64,000 nt of DNA from Lunularia cruciata (Eukaryota > Streptophyta > Marchantiopsida > Lunulariales > Lunulariaceae), in the NCBI GenBank assembly GCA_948567375.1, contig OX419755.1, forward strand, positions 26,913,001 to 26,977,000. The letters are read 5' to 3'. Of this stretch, positions 12,557 through 23,879 are shown one piece after another. Both the position numbers and the translations under genes were made by a program. The notes under the pieces were generated by a model. It was not told the DNA's origin. It searched no databases and saw only the letters and a program-made list of their open reading frames with translations. Each line of letters starts with the position of its first letter. Position 1 is the stretch's first letter.

Positions 12557-12919
12557 TGTAAAATACCGAGACCAAGAAAAGAAATAAGAGAATGGAAACT
12601 CACATTGGGACACTTAAATGTGGGAAAATTCCAAATGCCTATCATGAGTTTTGGCTTTGGTATTTATAGGTAGCATACAAGGCCCTTGAGCCGCTTTCTT
12701 AGAGTGCAAGCCAAGTTAACCAGGAAGCTTCCTTCTAGAAGTTGTCTACTTGGTGTGCAAGCTAAGCTAGTTGGAAGTTTCTAGAAGCTACCTACTTGGG
12801 GTGCAAGTTAAGCTAGTCAAGAAGCTTCCTAGATGCTTCTAGAATATTTTGGGTTAATTTGGCTCACTCTCTACTTTGTTAGCCTTATTAACTATGTTGC
12901 TAAAATCCATATTGTTACA
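12557..12919 (-). mobile_element. Solo LTR, family A
   Basis: The plus strand starts TGTAAAATACCGAGACC and ends CCATATTGTTACA, matching the family A LTRs in minus orientation. A perfect 5-bp target-site duplication TGATC (12552-12556 and 12920-12924) flanks it. The TATA box reads GTATTTATAG on the plus strand near 12655, and AAGCTTC/GAAGTTTC motifs of the U3 array are present but partly mutated. It is 363 bp, intermediate between the short (A2, about 303) and long (A1/A3, 414-432) forms. Confidence 0.9.
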
Positions 12920-12924
12920 TGATC

Positions 12925-14514
12925 TCTAGTATAGATGGAGTGATGGTTGGACAAACTTGGACCACCTCCTCAAGTTGTGAGAGAAAATATAGTGACTTTC
13001 ATAAAATATGATGTACTTTGTTTGATATGATGATTGCCAATCCATTACAAGTAAGGAAATTGGCACAAGCAAGCAGCTAGGTGAGAGCAACACCAAGGAT
13101 GAAGAAGACCGATATGCACCACAATTATCCTTTGATGCCTTTGATAATCCTTTGCTTTAGAGAATTTTGTGCATCTTCATCACTATTTTTATGGTCACAT
13201 TGAGAAATAACATGAGGTTCCTTGTAGAGAAAAGGAGTTATAATTGTCTCACTACCTACGTTTATTTCCTATATTAGATAGTGAATCTCAACCACTTTTT
13301 AATATTCTTGGTAGTGGATCTTTATAGATATAGAGTAGTATTATAAACTTCCATTCATGTTTAGGACCTTGATATATAAAGTTCAATAGTGGGTTACTTT
13401 GGTTCTAACTTTGACCATGACTTGATAGTGTGATTATTCACTTATGATGATATTAAGAAGATTCAAGAAACAATCTAAAATAATAACAATAGTGTGTTTC
13501 ATATGTCATGATGTTTATAATGCCTAAGCTAGTTAGCTAGGATGTTGGATCAAGTATCTTGGTAGCTAGATTTTCATTAGTAGCTACTCATGGGTTACTT
13601 AATAGCTGTCAAATAATAGACTAGGGTTATTGATTGCATTGTTACAACTACCATTTACATAGTTCACATTGTCAATACCATTAGGGTTGGATGTCTTGGC
13701 CATCCTAGGAGAGTATCCTTTGAAGTGCAACTCCAATGAGCTCACTTCTTCTATGTTGAGCCTTTGAGCTCTTGGCTATGGTAGACAAAGGCTGGCAAGT
13801 GCTACTTGGATTCTTTGAGCTAGAGTGGGTATGGCTTGATGGAGTAATCAATGCTTGTTGGCAAAAAGTATTGAGTGTTGAGTTCTAATCATCTAATCAT
13901 CTGATTATACAAAAGAAGTGATCAGGGAAATCAGGGGTAAGAATTTTGTTTGCTGATAGTATCTCCAAGCTTGGTATAGTTGATGGTAAATTGATAAATT
14001 TTTGCTCAATTTTTCTAAATTGTTGTCAATTTGAGTGATTGTGCACAAAAGTGCTATTTTGTTTACTAGAGGATTTGACAATTAGGTGGATTGTGCAAAA
14101 GTGTTGCCCACATTTAATTGAACAAAGGTCATAGGTGTCCAATTCCATCAATTGAGGAGTCAATTTAAGAATATGAAGGTAGAATTAGAGATAAGTGATC
14201 ACCCATTTGGGCTAGGACCAAAATTGGGTCAGATTTAGAAATAAATCATCCTAAATTAGAGATTTGGAGATCACCATCTTTTGAATTGCAAGTGAATTAG
14301 AGAAATTGGGGCAGATTTTGGCAAAGGAGTCTGAAGGCTATATGGCTAAATTTGGATTTCCTCATGCTCTCAAATATTTGAGCTTGGGTCAAATATGGAG
14401 GTTGCGTGAGTTAAGGTTAGATTTGGTGGAGATTGATCAAATATGGAATGAGAATTGGCAGAGGTTACCCTAGATATTTCTTGATTTGGTGAAATTTAGC
14501 CAAATTTAGAGAGG
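12925..14514. other. Decayed sequence between solo LTR and element B
   Basis: AT-rich sequence with frequent stops in every frame. It holds repetitive-looking phrases (for example AAATTTG/GATTTGG runs at 14220-14520) but no domain or boundary I can support. Confidence 0.4.
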
Positions 14515-14735
14515 GTTCAAAAGAGAGAATATATAAAGCTTCAACACTCAATACTCAAGTGCCTCAAAGGAGCACTTTATCTTTATTATATAGCAAAGAA
14601 GAAACTACACACTTGGATCAAATACATGGATTGGTGATATATCAATGAGCTTCACCCTTAGATTAGTTGCATGGATGAGTGACATGTTGGTCCAAGTCAT
14701 ATCTGGTTGGTCAAATAAGATTGAGCAAAGGGATG
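14515..14735 (-). repeat. Element B 3' LTR remnant
   Basis: The sequence CAACACTCAATACTCAAGTG, the CTCAAAGGAGCAC-TTTATCTTTATTATATAG region and the TCTGGTTGGTCAAATAAG region match the R/U5 half of the C LTR and the right-hand B remnant (42916-43130). The U3 half and the chromodomain-coding end of integrase are missing: the LTR joins directly to sequence equivalent to C 36600 at about 14735. Confidence 0.65.
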
Positions 14736-14739
14736 CATA

Positions 14740-15822
14740 TCTGCAAAGTAAGGAAATATGGAACTTGGATAGATTTTCATGTATGGTGGTAGCTTGAGGT
14801 GATAGGCCGCTATGTTGATTGATGAAGGATGGAAAAAGGTCCAATAAAACAAGGTTTGAGCTTATGATTGCCAATTAATGTGAGGTTGGTTGTGGATAGC
14901 CATACTTGGTCTCCAGCATATAACTCCATGTGTTAAAAATGTGCATCTACATATTGTTTCTATTGATTTTGGGCAATTTGCAACCTGTGCTTGGCATTCT
15001 CTACAACCTATTGAATTCAAAAATAAACGTATTGACAATGTCAACCTTGATAGCTATCAATAAAATCCTCATCAAGCTTAAAGGTGTGAAAGGATGCTCT
15101 CCATACATGAGGAAGAATGGTGTGACTTGTGTGGATGCATTCACTAAATTGTTGTAGGTAAATTCTACCAATGGAATTAAGGTGTCCCATCTCTCTTGTT
15201 CATCTAAGGTGAAGCCTTGGAGCATATCCTCAATAGTGCAATTAGCCCGCTTTATTTGTCCATCAATTTGTGAATGGCAAGCAATGGACATGACATGTTT
15301 TTTCTCCAAAATAAACTAGTAAATTGAGTGCCTCTATCGATGATGAGCACTTGAGATAGGCAGTGATGAGAAAAGACTACAACTAAGTATAATTGAGCTA
15401 ATTGTAGAGCAATCACATCCTTGGTGGTAAGATATACATGAATCATTTTGTTGAGTTAATCGACAAAGACTATGATGGAGTCATACCTTGAGATGGTCTT
15501 GGGCAATTCATAGACCAAATCCATGCTTACTTGGTCCTAATTTTGTGTGGGAGTAGGGAGGGGTTGAAGGAGTCCTATGGGAGCTTGATTAGAAGCTTTA
15601 TTTTGTTGATAGAGTAGGTAGCTTCAAACATACTCTATCATCTTGTTGCTCATCTTGGGCCAATAATAATGGTGTTTGATTGCATCTAAGGTCTTCTCTA
15701 CTCCAACATGACTTACAATGGCAAAATCATGACATTTTGCTAAGATGGTGGTTCTTATGTTTGTGGGATCCAAAATCTATAACTTGCTATCACAAAAGAT
15801 TACTCCTTGGGTACTAGTTACG
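14740..15822 (-). pseudogene. Element B integrase part (core and C-terminal region)
   Basis: Minus-strand frames give, from right to left, the integrase core (15446-15252: QLAQLYLVVVFSHH, then IIDRGTQFTSLFW carrying the second catalytic Asp), a QIDGQIKRANCTIEDMLQGF segment (15309-15001) where Lys replaces the usual catalytic Glu, and the VEFTYNN...MYGEHPFTPLSLM region. The integrase C-terminal SH3-like part is decayed at 14740-15000. Frames shift repeatedly. The upstream end is cut by A2 at 15827/15828 and continues at 21966. Confidence 0.75.
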
Positions 15823-15827
15823 CCTTT

Positions 15828-16130
15828 TGTAAACGATTGAGATCAAGGAGAGAAATTGGAGAATGGAAACTCACATTGGGACACTTGAATATGGGAAAAC
15901 TTTGAATGTCTAGCATGAGCTTTGGCTCTTGTATTTATAGGGATCATACAAAGTTCTTGAGAAGCTTCTCAAGAAGCTTCCTTGAGCCTCTTTCTTAGAG
16001 TGCAAGCTAAGCTAGCCGGGAAGCTTCCCAAGAAGCTTCCTAGATACTTCTGGAATATTCTAGGCTAATTTGTCTTATTTGTTATTTCATTAGTCGTACT
16101 AACTTTGTCGCTAAAGTCCATATTGTTATA
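15828..16130 (-). repeat. A2 3' LTR (303 bp)
   Basis: It starts TGTAAACGATTGAG and ends ATTGTTATA (from ATTGTTACA). It has pairs of GAAGCTTC palindromes (about 15957-15985 and 16019-16041) but lacks the two inner modules present in A1 and A3. The adjoining internal sequence on the minus strand, AGTGGGAAAATA, is a weak polypurine tract. Confidence 0.9.
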
Positions 16131-16164
16131 TATTTTCCCACTGCTAGTTGGTGACATCCTCATT

Positions 16165-16480
16165 GCTAATGAAGCTTTGAACTCCTAGATGGCCACTTGT
16201 GCATTCTAGAGATGAGAAAGAGGTTCCCATGTAGCATCATGAAGGAGATACCCTTTCCAAAGGACCTTGTACTCCATATGTTGTCGACAGCCTCGTTGAA
16301 TGTAGCGATGTGCAAGGATACGATCAACTTCATACTCCTCATGATCATTTCATTGATAGGGACAAGAGGAGGAGGAGGTTGGACTCAAGAGGAAAAAGAA
16401 GAGGGGTTAGGAACAAAGGGTTTCAACTTGGAAATATTAAAGACAGGATGGATGTGCATATGACAAGGCAAGGCAAGGCA
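16165..16480 (-). pseudogene. A2 integrase C-terminus with chromodomain
   Basis: The minus strand around 16345-16219 reads EYEVDRILAHRYIQRGCRQH and then EYKVLWKGYLLHDATWEPL, a clear chromodomain with the WKGY and ATWEP motifs. The reading continues into an SHL...NAQVAI run with stops. Chromodomains at the integrase end define chromoviruses and read histone marks to steer integration. In this copy the chromodomain core is intact, but upstream frames are broken. Confidence 0.85.
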
Positions 16481-16740
16481 AGTTGATAAGCAACAAGAGA
16501 GATAATCTAGGTGACATCAAAGGGTCCTATCCAATTAGGGGCAAGTTTAAAAACTTGGGTATCAAGTGGGAGAGGTAGGTTACTAGAGGATAGCATGACT
16601 TTATCACCAACTTCAAAGATGAGATCACAATGATGGTGGTCCGCATATTGTTTTTGAAGATTCTGGACAACAAGGAGGTGAGATTTGGCTTGTTGGAGGG
16701 ATTGAGAGATGGTGGTTAAGAAGGTTGAAGTATGAGGGAC

Positions 16741-17660
16741 CTAAGATAGAGGAGAAACAAGAAGAGAATTTGGAACAAGCAGATCTTGGCTAAAATTGAA
16801 GAAAGGAGAAAATCCAGTGCTTGCCTGTTTGGAATTGTTGGAGGCAAATTCTGCAACTACAAGACAATCATCCCAATTGGTATGGTGGACATTGACAAAG
16901 GCATGCATCATATCTTCCAAGGTACAATTTGCATATTTGGTTTGTCCATCAATTTGAGGATGATAGGACATGGACAAAGCAAGCTTGGTGCCAAGTATTT
17001 GGAAGAGTGCTTGCCAAAAATTCCCAGTGAATCAAGGATCATGGTCAAAGATGAGTACATGTGGCATTCATGATGCTTGAAGACATTGTTGAGGTAGATT
17101 TGCACTAATGTTGGAGCATCCACGATATCAAAGGTTGGTGTGAAGTGGATTTGCTTATTAAGCTTATCCACAAACATCACGATTGTTGCGTGTCCTTGCT
17201 TTGTCTTGGGCAAGGATGTGATGAGATCCAAGCTCACATGTTCCCATTGAGCAAGTAGAATGGGGAGTGGTTGAAGGATTCCACTTGGCTTTTGGTTGAA
17301 GGATTCCACTCGGCTTTTGGTTGCTAGCCTTGTTGCATTGGCAAATTTCACACAATTGAACAAACTCTCAAACATCTTGTGTCATGTTCGGCCACCACCA
17401 ATGGTGTTGAAGGGTACCCAAGGTCTTGTCCACACCCATGTGCCCAACTATTGGTAAATCATGGGCTTCTTGAAAATGCACAAGTTGGAGATCACCTTTG
17501 GTTGGAACATAGATCCGGTCCTCATGGAATAGAAGGCCTTCCTTGAAGAAGAAAGTGTTTTACTCCTTCTCACATGTTGTAAGATAACCATGTACCATTT
17601 GGAAGAAAGGATCTTGTTGTAGAACTGATCAAAACTCATTTTGGACCTTGGAGTCAATTG
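16741..17660 (-). pseudogene. A2 integrase: H2C2 finger and catalytic core
   Basis: The H2C2 zinc-binding region is readable at about 17460-17325 (PIVGHMGVDKTLGTLQ ... C-E-I-C-Q-C). The core, 17375-16908, has VSLDLITSLPKTK, MFVDKLNKQIHF and TLVQIYLNNVFKHH. A later frame, 16977-16741, has YHPQIDGQTKYANCTLEDMM, where Lys-Tyr replaces the Glu-Arg expected at the third catalytic position. A duplicated QKPSG segment appears at about 17270-17310. The protein would be inactive. Confidence 0.8.
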
Positions 17661-17699
17661 CCGTTGTGATGAGAGGAAGAGACTTCAAATTAGGTCGTC

Positions 17700-18594
17700 A
17701 TGATAGAGCATCAGGGATGACATGGAACCAACCTGGTTTGTACTCAAGTTTGATATCAAAAAATTAGAGTTGCTCCTCCCATCGATGATGTCAACTCTTC
17801 ATGTGTTCCAAGTGCAAGGTCTGCAACAATGGTTTGTGATCAGTTTGCATGATCACTTGTTTCTCCAAGAGATAATGCCTCTATACCTTGGTGGCATATA
17901 CCATTGCAAGTTGTTCCCTGTCTTGAGCAGAGTAATTTCTTTTAGTTGTATTTAGTCGGCAAGACATAAAGGCAATGGGATGTAGTCCATCTAGGAATTC
18001 CTATTGCAACACTGCAAGTTAGAAGCATCAAAATCAACCACATAAAGTAGTTGAGGATCATATGGTTGAAGGATAGGTCTTGAAGATACCATATGTTTCA
18101 ACTTCTGGAATGCTTCTTCATGCTTGGTGGTCTACTAGAAGCTTGAGTTCTTCTCCAAGAGGTTAGTCAATGGTGCAAACCTATGAGCATAATAATGGAT
18201 GAATCGTCGGTAAAAACTGGCCAATCCATTAAATGCCCATACTTTTGTAGCATCTTATGAAGTAGGCCAATCAATAATGGCCTTGATTTTCTTTTCTTCC
18301 ATCTTGATCTCTTCTAATGAGATCTTGTGACGCAAGATGGTGACTTCCTTCTACCAAAAGACACACTTTGACTTTTTGCAGTAAAATTTCCATTGTCGTA
18401 GTCGTCTTAGGACTTCTCACACATGATTCATGTGTTTTGCCTTTGTCTTGCTATAGATTAAAATATCATCCAAGAACACCACCACATACCAATCCAATAG
18501 TCCATCCAACATTCAATCTATGAAGACAACTAGAGCATTAGTGAGCCCAAAAAGTAGAACTCTCCACTCAGATTGCTCATACCTTGTGCAGAAC
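17700..18594 (-). pseudogene. A2 RNase H and C-terminal half of reverse transcriptase
   Basis: The reverse-transcriptase active site reads YVVVFLDDILI on the minus strand at about 18485-18455, keeping both catalytic Asp residues. The connection region (LASFYRRFI type) lies near 18200-18240, with decayed RNase H further left. The piece ends at the junction with the family C solo LTR. Confidence 0.75.
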
Positions 18595-19339
18595 TGTAAT
18601 ACTCCAAGGACAAGAGAGGAGAGAAAATATAGATTTCACACTCAATCATCCGATGCCCCAAAGGAGCACCTTCTCTTTATTATATAGACAAAAAGGATCT
18701 CCTCCAAGGAAGCTCCACCATAGGATTAGGCACACAAATAGGTGACATGTCATCAAGCTCCACCTTGGATTACTTACTTGGAGGAGTGACATGTTGGTCA
18801 TGGTCCTATCTGGTTGGTCAAACAAGCTTTGACCAAAGGAAATCTTTTAGAGAATCTTCTTGTAAGAATCTCAAAATCACGTGTGAGGTACCATTGGAAA
18901 GCTCTTGAAAAGACAAACCAAGGAGAAGGGAAGGCTAGCCTTTCCTCTTTTAGGGAAGAGGAGAAGGGGGAATCGCAGATTTTTTAAGCCTAATTCATCC
19001 GTTTAGGCCTCCAAAATTGCCTTCAAAGATTTCAGCCATATTTCAATTTCTACTCTATTAGTAAAAGTCCCCTTTTGGTGATACCTCTTTTTGATCTGTT
19101 TATTCCATCATGTGTAACATCCTTCCATATGTTACCAAACCAATTTTCACCTTTAAATCATATGTCTAGCTATTGGTTCTAAGGTTTTCAAGTCTATTCC
19201 GGTTTTTGCCATATTAGTAGAAGTACTCTTTTGGTGATATTTCTATCTGATCTATTTTGACCATCATGTATAACATCATTCCAGATGTTACCAAACTGAA
19301 TTTCATATCTAGATCATATGGCTAGCTCTTGGTATTACA
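18595..19339 (-). mobile_element. Solo LTR, family C, inside A2 reverse transcriptase
   Basis: It runs from TGTAATACTCCAAGG to GGTATTACA and matches the C LTRs over its full length, including both copies of the duplicated U3 segment. The host codons read FCTRYE... on one side and ...KTT on the other, and A3 (about 32935-32950) shows the uninterrupted sequence CTTGTGCAAAAGGTAG. The 5-bp duplication is imperfect: AGAAC before and AAAAG after, so it has mutated or my boundary is off by a base or two. Confidence 0.8.
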
Positions 19340-19640
19340 AAAAGGTAGTCTTTTGCACATCCTCCTTATCAATGGGGGTTGGCCAATAGCCACGCAAAGA
19401 TCCAACTTGGAAAATTATTGTGTTCCACTCAATTGATCAAGCAAGTCATCAATCTGAAGTAAGGGATATGCATTCTTCATTGTTTGCTTATTGAGCCCAC
19501 GGTAATCAATATAGAAACAAAGTCCTCCATTCTTCTTTGGAACAAATAGTATTGGTGTTTCCAAAGGAGAGGTACTATGTCGTATGAAGTCCTTCTCCAA
19601 CAACTCCCTAAGTGTTGTTCACAAATCCTCCAACTCATTG
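19340..19640 (-). pseudogene. A2 reverse transcriptase N-terminal half
   Basis: The minus-strand frame 19603-19415 gives [20 protein letters not shown] and then [16 protein letters not shown], which are the fingers/palm motifs of Ty3/gypsy reverse transcriptase (family K-K-D-G-x-x-R-x-x-x-D-Y-R-x-L-N). It is split from the active-site half by the solo LTR. Confidence 0.85.
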
Positions 19641-19860
19641 GTGAGAGCCGATAGATTGGTCTACTCAATGGAGTACTCCTTGGCAATAACTTGATCTTGA
19701 AGGGCATACCATGATCGGAGTGTAATCCCTTTGGCATATTATCTGGAAACACGTCTGCAAACTCCTGAACTATCTGATCAACCATTGCTTGATGAAGCTC
19801 TTGGCACTCCTCAGATTGTCCTTGTGCAATTGGCTTGATCCACACCCCAAATACAAACTT

Positions 19861-20040
19861 ATCTTTCTCCAAAGCTTGCTCTATGGCTGCTTCATTAACA
19901 AACTTCCCATCTAGGGACTCATCTCTCTTCAAAGCTTGCTCCATGGTTGCCTTCTTGGCAAACTTCCCATCTTGGGACTCATCTCTCTTCAAGGCTTGCT
20001 CTATGGCTACCTTCTCGACAAACTTCCCATCTTGGGACTG
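19861..20040 (-). repeat. A2 protease-RT linker: 3 x 60-bp in-frame repeat
   Basis: Three units with an exact 60-bp period (starting 19861, 19921, 19981) encode on the minus strand three copies of a 20-residue unit of the form DGKFxxKxxxEQALKxDExx. The frame is open across all three (20064-19477). The same three-unit array is present in A1 and A3, so it predates their spread. Confidence 0.9.
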
Positions 20041-20118
20041 ACTATTCTTAGGTGTCTTACTCAAAGATACCAGACAACCTAATCTAAAATTCTTACCTTG
20101 GCATTGTACTTTAATTTG

Positions 20119-20424
20119 TCATTGGGTCCAATCAAATTGAACCTTATGACGTTTAAGCCAAGGTAGTCCTAGAATGATATCATAGTGTAGAGGTGCCACT
20201 ACAAACCTCATACACTCCAAATACTCCTTCCCAATCTTGAAGGTAACAAGATGTAAGGTATGGAATACAGAACCCATTCTACCATCCGCCATCATCAATT
20301 TACTTCCAATTACTGGCTTGATAGGAATACCCAATTCCTTCACTACTTGCCTAGACATGCAATACTCCAAATTTCCAAAATCAACCAAAATTCTACAACC
20401 TTGATTAGATATTGTACCTTGCAA
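20119..20424 (-). pseudogene. A2 aspartic protease
   Basis: This 101-codon frame contains CRILVDFGN at the active site (the family has D-S/T-G, here D-F-G) and ends HYDIILGLPWLKRHKVQFDW, the typical ILGxxWL closing motif of retroviral-type proteases in Ty3/gypsy elements. The Ser/Thr to Phe change should abolish activity. Confidence 0.8.
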
Positions 20425-20484
20425 GTGAGCAAACTTGCATGGGTCAAGCCTTCAATCCCATTGGAACTAATCAAGCTCCCAATA

Positions 20485-21640
20485 GGTGGCTCAAAATCTC
20501 CTATTAGGATTCCTTGTTTCCTTGACCATTCTGCTCCAAAAACTCCATATAGGCAACTTGTTGAGGTGGCCCATTCTTGAGTGGACATTCAACGATGTGA
20601 TGTCCCAATTGGCAACAATAAAAACAACCTCCATTTTGTCACAGTTTCTCTCTATCTATAGTGCCAAGTGGTCTTTGTTGAATGACATCAATGTCCATTG
20701 GTTTCGGCTCCTCTACCCATATGTAGTGTATCGATAGGTTTTATGGAGGTCAAGGTCAAGACCAAGTTGTTGCAACCAAGGAATCAAATGTTTGGCCAAT
20801 TGCATGGCTTCCTCCAATTGTTGTGGCTCTTGCAAGGTTACCTCTAATTTGGTTCTTAACTTCAAGCCCCTCACAAATTGATCCAGAGCTTCACCTTCTA
20901 GTATATCTAGAATTTTCATGATGGTGTTCTGGAATTGCATGATGTAACTTCTTACAGATCCAATCTGTTTAGGATAGCTTGTGTGGCATTTATAATTTAG
21001 AACCAACTAATTATTGCATTCTTGAATTTTGCTCATGTCAAGATTGGTGCAACAATTTGTCATTTAGCTTGCTCCACTTGGAATCTCCACCATAGCTTTG
21101 CTACTCCATCCAATTGGCTAGAAGCCAAGAGAATCTATTTTTGCTCATCTTGCATATTGGTAGCTTCAAAGTAACATTGACAATCAAACATAAAATTCTC
21201 CACTGCATTCAAGAGATTCTTGCCTTCAAATACCTTGGGTTTAGGGAATTGGATTTGATCTTCTTCTTTTCACATCGGTACTCTCTTGACGTGCTCCTAG
21301 CATCAAAGATCTCATTCATCCAACAATCAAGTAAGGTGCTTGATTTGTTGCTGCATAGCAAGGATAACATCGGGCATTTTTGCCATGGTTGCTACTCTAG
21401 CACGCCACTCCTAATCTATCTAATTTATTAACACATAAAAATAGCACGTCCATCATTCTCCATAAGTTACAACCGGAAGCACCAAGGGTTCATCATATAT
21501 GGTGATCATATGCAAAAAATCTTGTCCAAAGCGTGAGGCAATGAATTGTTTGAAACAATGCTTGGGTAGTACTTGGACACAAAATCCTAATGGTTTGGTG
21601 GAAATGGATTTGGTGGTCCATAGATTCCATCCATCCCATT
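20485..21640 (-). pseudogene. A2 gag (capsid and zinc knuckle)
   Basis: The start is near 21386 (MAKMPDVILAMQQQIKHL), soon followed by stops. The capsid-like region, 21006-20713, contains SVRSYIMQFQNTI and EGEALDQFVRGLKLRTKLEV, typical of the retrotransposon gag domain. The nucleocapsid zinc knuckle at 20626-20585 reads CFYCCQLGHHIVEC, a complete CX2CX4HX4C. Gag packages the RNA in virus-like particles. The frame is broken between these parts. Confidence 0.8.
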
Positions 21641-21643
21641 CCT

Positions 21644-21655
21644 GCTCTGATACAT
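21644..21655 (-). promoter_or_regulatory. A2 primer-binding site (initiator tRNA-Met type)
   Basis: The minus strand reads ATGTATCAGAGC, matching TGGTATCAGAGC at 10 of 12 positions, one base from the 5' LTR end. This sets the orientation of the element. Confidence 0.8.
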
Positions 21656-21656
21656 A

Positions 21657-21960
21657 TGTAAAAGACCAAGACTGAGGAGAGAAATAGAAGAATGGAAACT
21701 CACATTGGGACACTTGAATATGGGAAACCTCCAAATGCCTAGCATGAGCTTCAGCTCTTGTATTTATAAGGATCATACAAGGCTCTTGAGAAGCTTCTTA
21801 AGAAGCTTCTTTGAGCCGCTTTTTTTGGAGTGCAAGCTAAGCTAGCCTGGAAGCTTCCCAAGAAGCTTCCTAGATACTTCAAGAATATTCTAGGCTAATT
21901 TGTCTTATTTGCTACTTCATTAGCCCTACTAATTTTGTTGCTAAACTCTATATTGTTACA
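21657..21960 (-). repeat. A2 5' LTR (304 bp)
   Basis: It runs from TGTAAAAGACCAAGAC to TATATTGTTACA. Like its partner it is the short form: two GAAGCTTC pairs, one AGAATATTCT motif, and GTATTTATAA (minus-strand TTATAAATAC) as TATA box near 21765. Confidence 0.9.
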
Positions 21961-21965
21961 CCTTT

Positions 21966-22693
21966 GGATGATTGAGCTCCTACAATTTGTGGGTCAATGT
22001 TTGTAGTAACAAGAATCCTTGACCAAAATTCTAGGTTCATCTTGACCTCTAACACCAATTGTTTTCCATAAGCATTTGGGTGAATGCATTTGCAAGTTGC
22101 TCCTTGCCTTCCACATATGTGATTGTCAGGTTGAACCATTGTCTCCACTTTGCACATCAAATCTATTGGCAAGATAGATCTTTTTGTGTCTCAAGATAGA
22201 CTATAGGTTTGTAGTCTATCTCCACTTCAAATGCCTTCTTGCCAAGATAGTGCTTCCAATGTTTAGTTGCAAGGACAATGGCTAACTCTTGTTTGGTGTT
22301 GTGATAGTTGTGTTTTGTTGGTAATAGTTTTTGAGAGAAATATGCAATTGAGTGCTATCTATCATTCCATTCTTATTGTAGGATTGCTCCTATTACAACG
22401 CCTGATGCATCTACAACCAACTTGATAAAATATTTTAAGTCATACCATTTCAAGATTAGTGCATGTAATAATACATCTTTCAATTCTTGAAAGCCCAATT
22501 CTTATGTGATTCCTCACATCCACTTCTTCTTCTTGCCAAGTAGTGCCATTAAAGGTTGTATAACATTGAAGAAAACCTTGAAAAATTGACAATACAACCC
22601 CATCAATCCCAAGAAGCTCTTGAGCTAAGTCTAATCTTCTAGAGCACTCCATTTTTGAATGACCTCTATCTTATCTATTAACACTTAAGATAC
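21966..22693 (-). pseudogene. Element B RNase H and H2C2 linker segment
   Basis: This piece resumes B after A2 and aligns with C 37715-38450. Minus-strand traces of RNase H include the LATKHWKHYLGKKAFEVEID-like region (about 22300-22215) and the KLVVDASGVVIG region near 22420. Stops and shifts are frequent. A1 interrupts it at 22698/22699. Confidence 0.65.
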
Positions 22694-22698
22694 CTTTT

Positions 22699-23130
22699 TG
22701 TAAAGGACCGAGACCAAGGAGAGAAACAAGAGAATGGAAGATCACATTGGGACACTTGAGTGAGGGAAACCTCTGAATGCCTAGCATGAGCTTTGGCTTT
22801 GGTATTTATAAGGAACATACAAGGCTCTTGGGAGGTTTCCCAAGAAGTTTCCTTGAGGCACTTTCTTGGAATACAAGCCAAGATAATTGAGAAGCTTCTC
22901 AAGAAGCTTCATTCTAGAAGTTGCCTATTTGGCATGCAAGCTAAGCTAAGCTAGTTGGAAGCTTTTAGAAGCTTCCTTCTAGAAGCTACCTGCTTGTGGT
23001 GCAAGCTAAGCTAGTTGAAAAGCTTCCCAAGAAGCTTCTTGGATACTTCCAAAAACTTAAAGGCTAATTTAGCTTATTTGCTACTTTGTTAGCCCTAACT
23101 AACTTCATTGCTAAATTCCATATTGTTACA
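22699..23130 (-). repeat. A1 3' LTR (432 bp)
   Basis: It runs from TGTAAAGGACCGAG to CATATTGTTACA. The long form contains the GAA/TTC array; the core at 22958-22975 reads GAAGCTTTTAGAAGCTTC, one base off the four-unit consensus. The TATA box is near 22803 on the minus strand. Confidence 0.9.
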
Positions 23131-23189
23131 TATTTCTACATTGCTAGTTGGTGAGGTCCTCGTTGCCATTGAAGCTTCAAACTCCTAGA

Positions 23190-23466
23190 TGGCCGTTTGT
23201 GCATTCTAGAGATGAGAAAGAGGTTCCTAAATGGCATCATGAATGAGATACCTTTTTCAAAATACCTTGTACTCCATATGTTGTCGGCGGCCTTGTTGAA
23301 TGTGGTAACACGCAAGGATATGATCAAATTTGTACTCCTTATGATCATTGATAGGGATGGAAGGAGGAGGAGGTTGGACACAAGAGGAAAAGGAATATTG
23401 GTTAAGAACAAAGTGTTTCAACTCAAAAACATGGAAGACAAGGTGGATGTGCATATGACAAGGCAA
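23190..23466 (-). pseudogene. A1 integrase C-terminus and chromodomain
   Basis: The frame 23466-23257 begins HMHIHLVFHVFELKHFV (the end of the integrase C-terminal domain, where the family has a H-P-V-F-H-V-S motif), followed by a proline-rich linker and KEYKFDHILACYHIQQGRRQ, the first half of a chromodomain. The WKGY half is shifted to another frame and mutated. Confidence 0.75.
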
Positions 23467-23879
23467 GGTAAGTTGATAAGCAACAAGAGAGATGATTTGG
23501 GTGACATCAAAGGGTCCTATCTAATTAAGGGCAAGTTTATGAACTTGGGTATCAAGTGGGAGGGCTAGGTTACTAGACAAGAGCATGAACTTATCACCAA
23601 CTTGAAAGGTGAGATCACAACAATGGTGGTTTGCATATTGTTTCTATCAACTTTGAGCAACAAGGAGATGAGATTTGGCTTGTTGGAGGGATTGGGATAT
23701 GGTGGTCAAGAAGGTGGAAGAATGAGGGACATGAGATGGAAGTGGAGCAAGAAGGGAATCTGGAACAAGTGGATCTTGGCCAAAATTGAGGAAGAAATGA
23801 GATAATCCAATACTTGCTTGTTTGGAGATATTGTATACAAACTATACAACTACAAGATATTCATCCCAATTGGTATGGT

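Larger units (their letters stand above)
15828..21960 (-). mobile_element. A2: Ty3/gypsy chromovirus, family A, short-LTR form
   Basis: A structurally complete but dead element in B with a perfect 5-bp target-site duplication CCTTT (15823-15827 and 21961-21965); uninterrupted C reads ACACCTTTGGATG at this site. The order on the minus strand is 5' LTR (21657-21960), primer-binding site, gag with zinc knuckle, protease, a 3 x 60-bp linker repeat, reverse transcriptase, RNase H, integrase, chromodomain, 3' LTR (15828-16130). A family C solo LTR (18595-19339) splits the reverse transcriptase. Frames contain many stops and shifts. The LTRs differ at roughly one position in nine by eye, so A2 is older than C. 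Confidence 0.93.
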
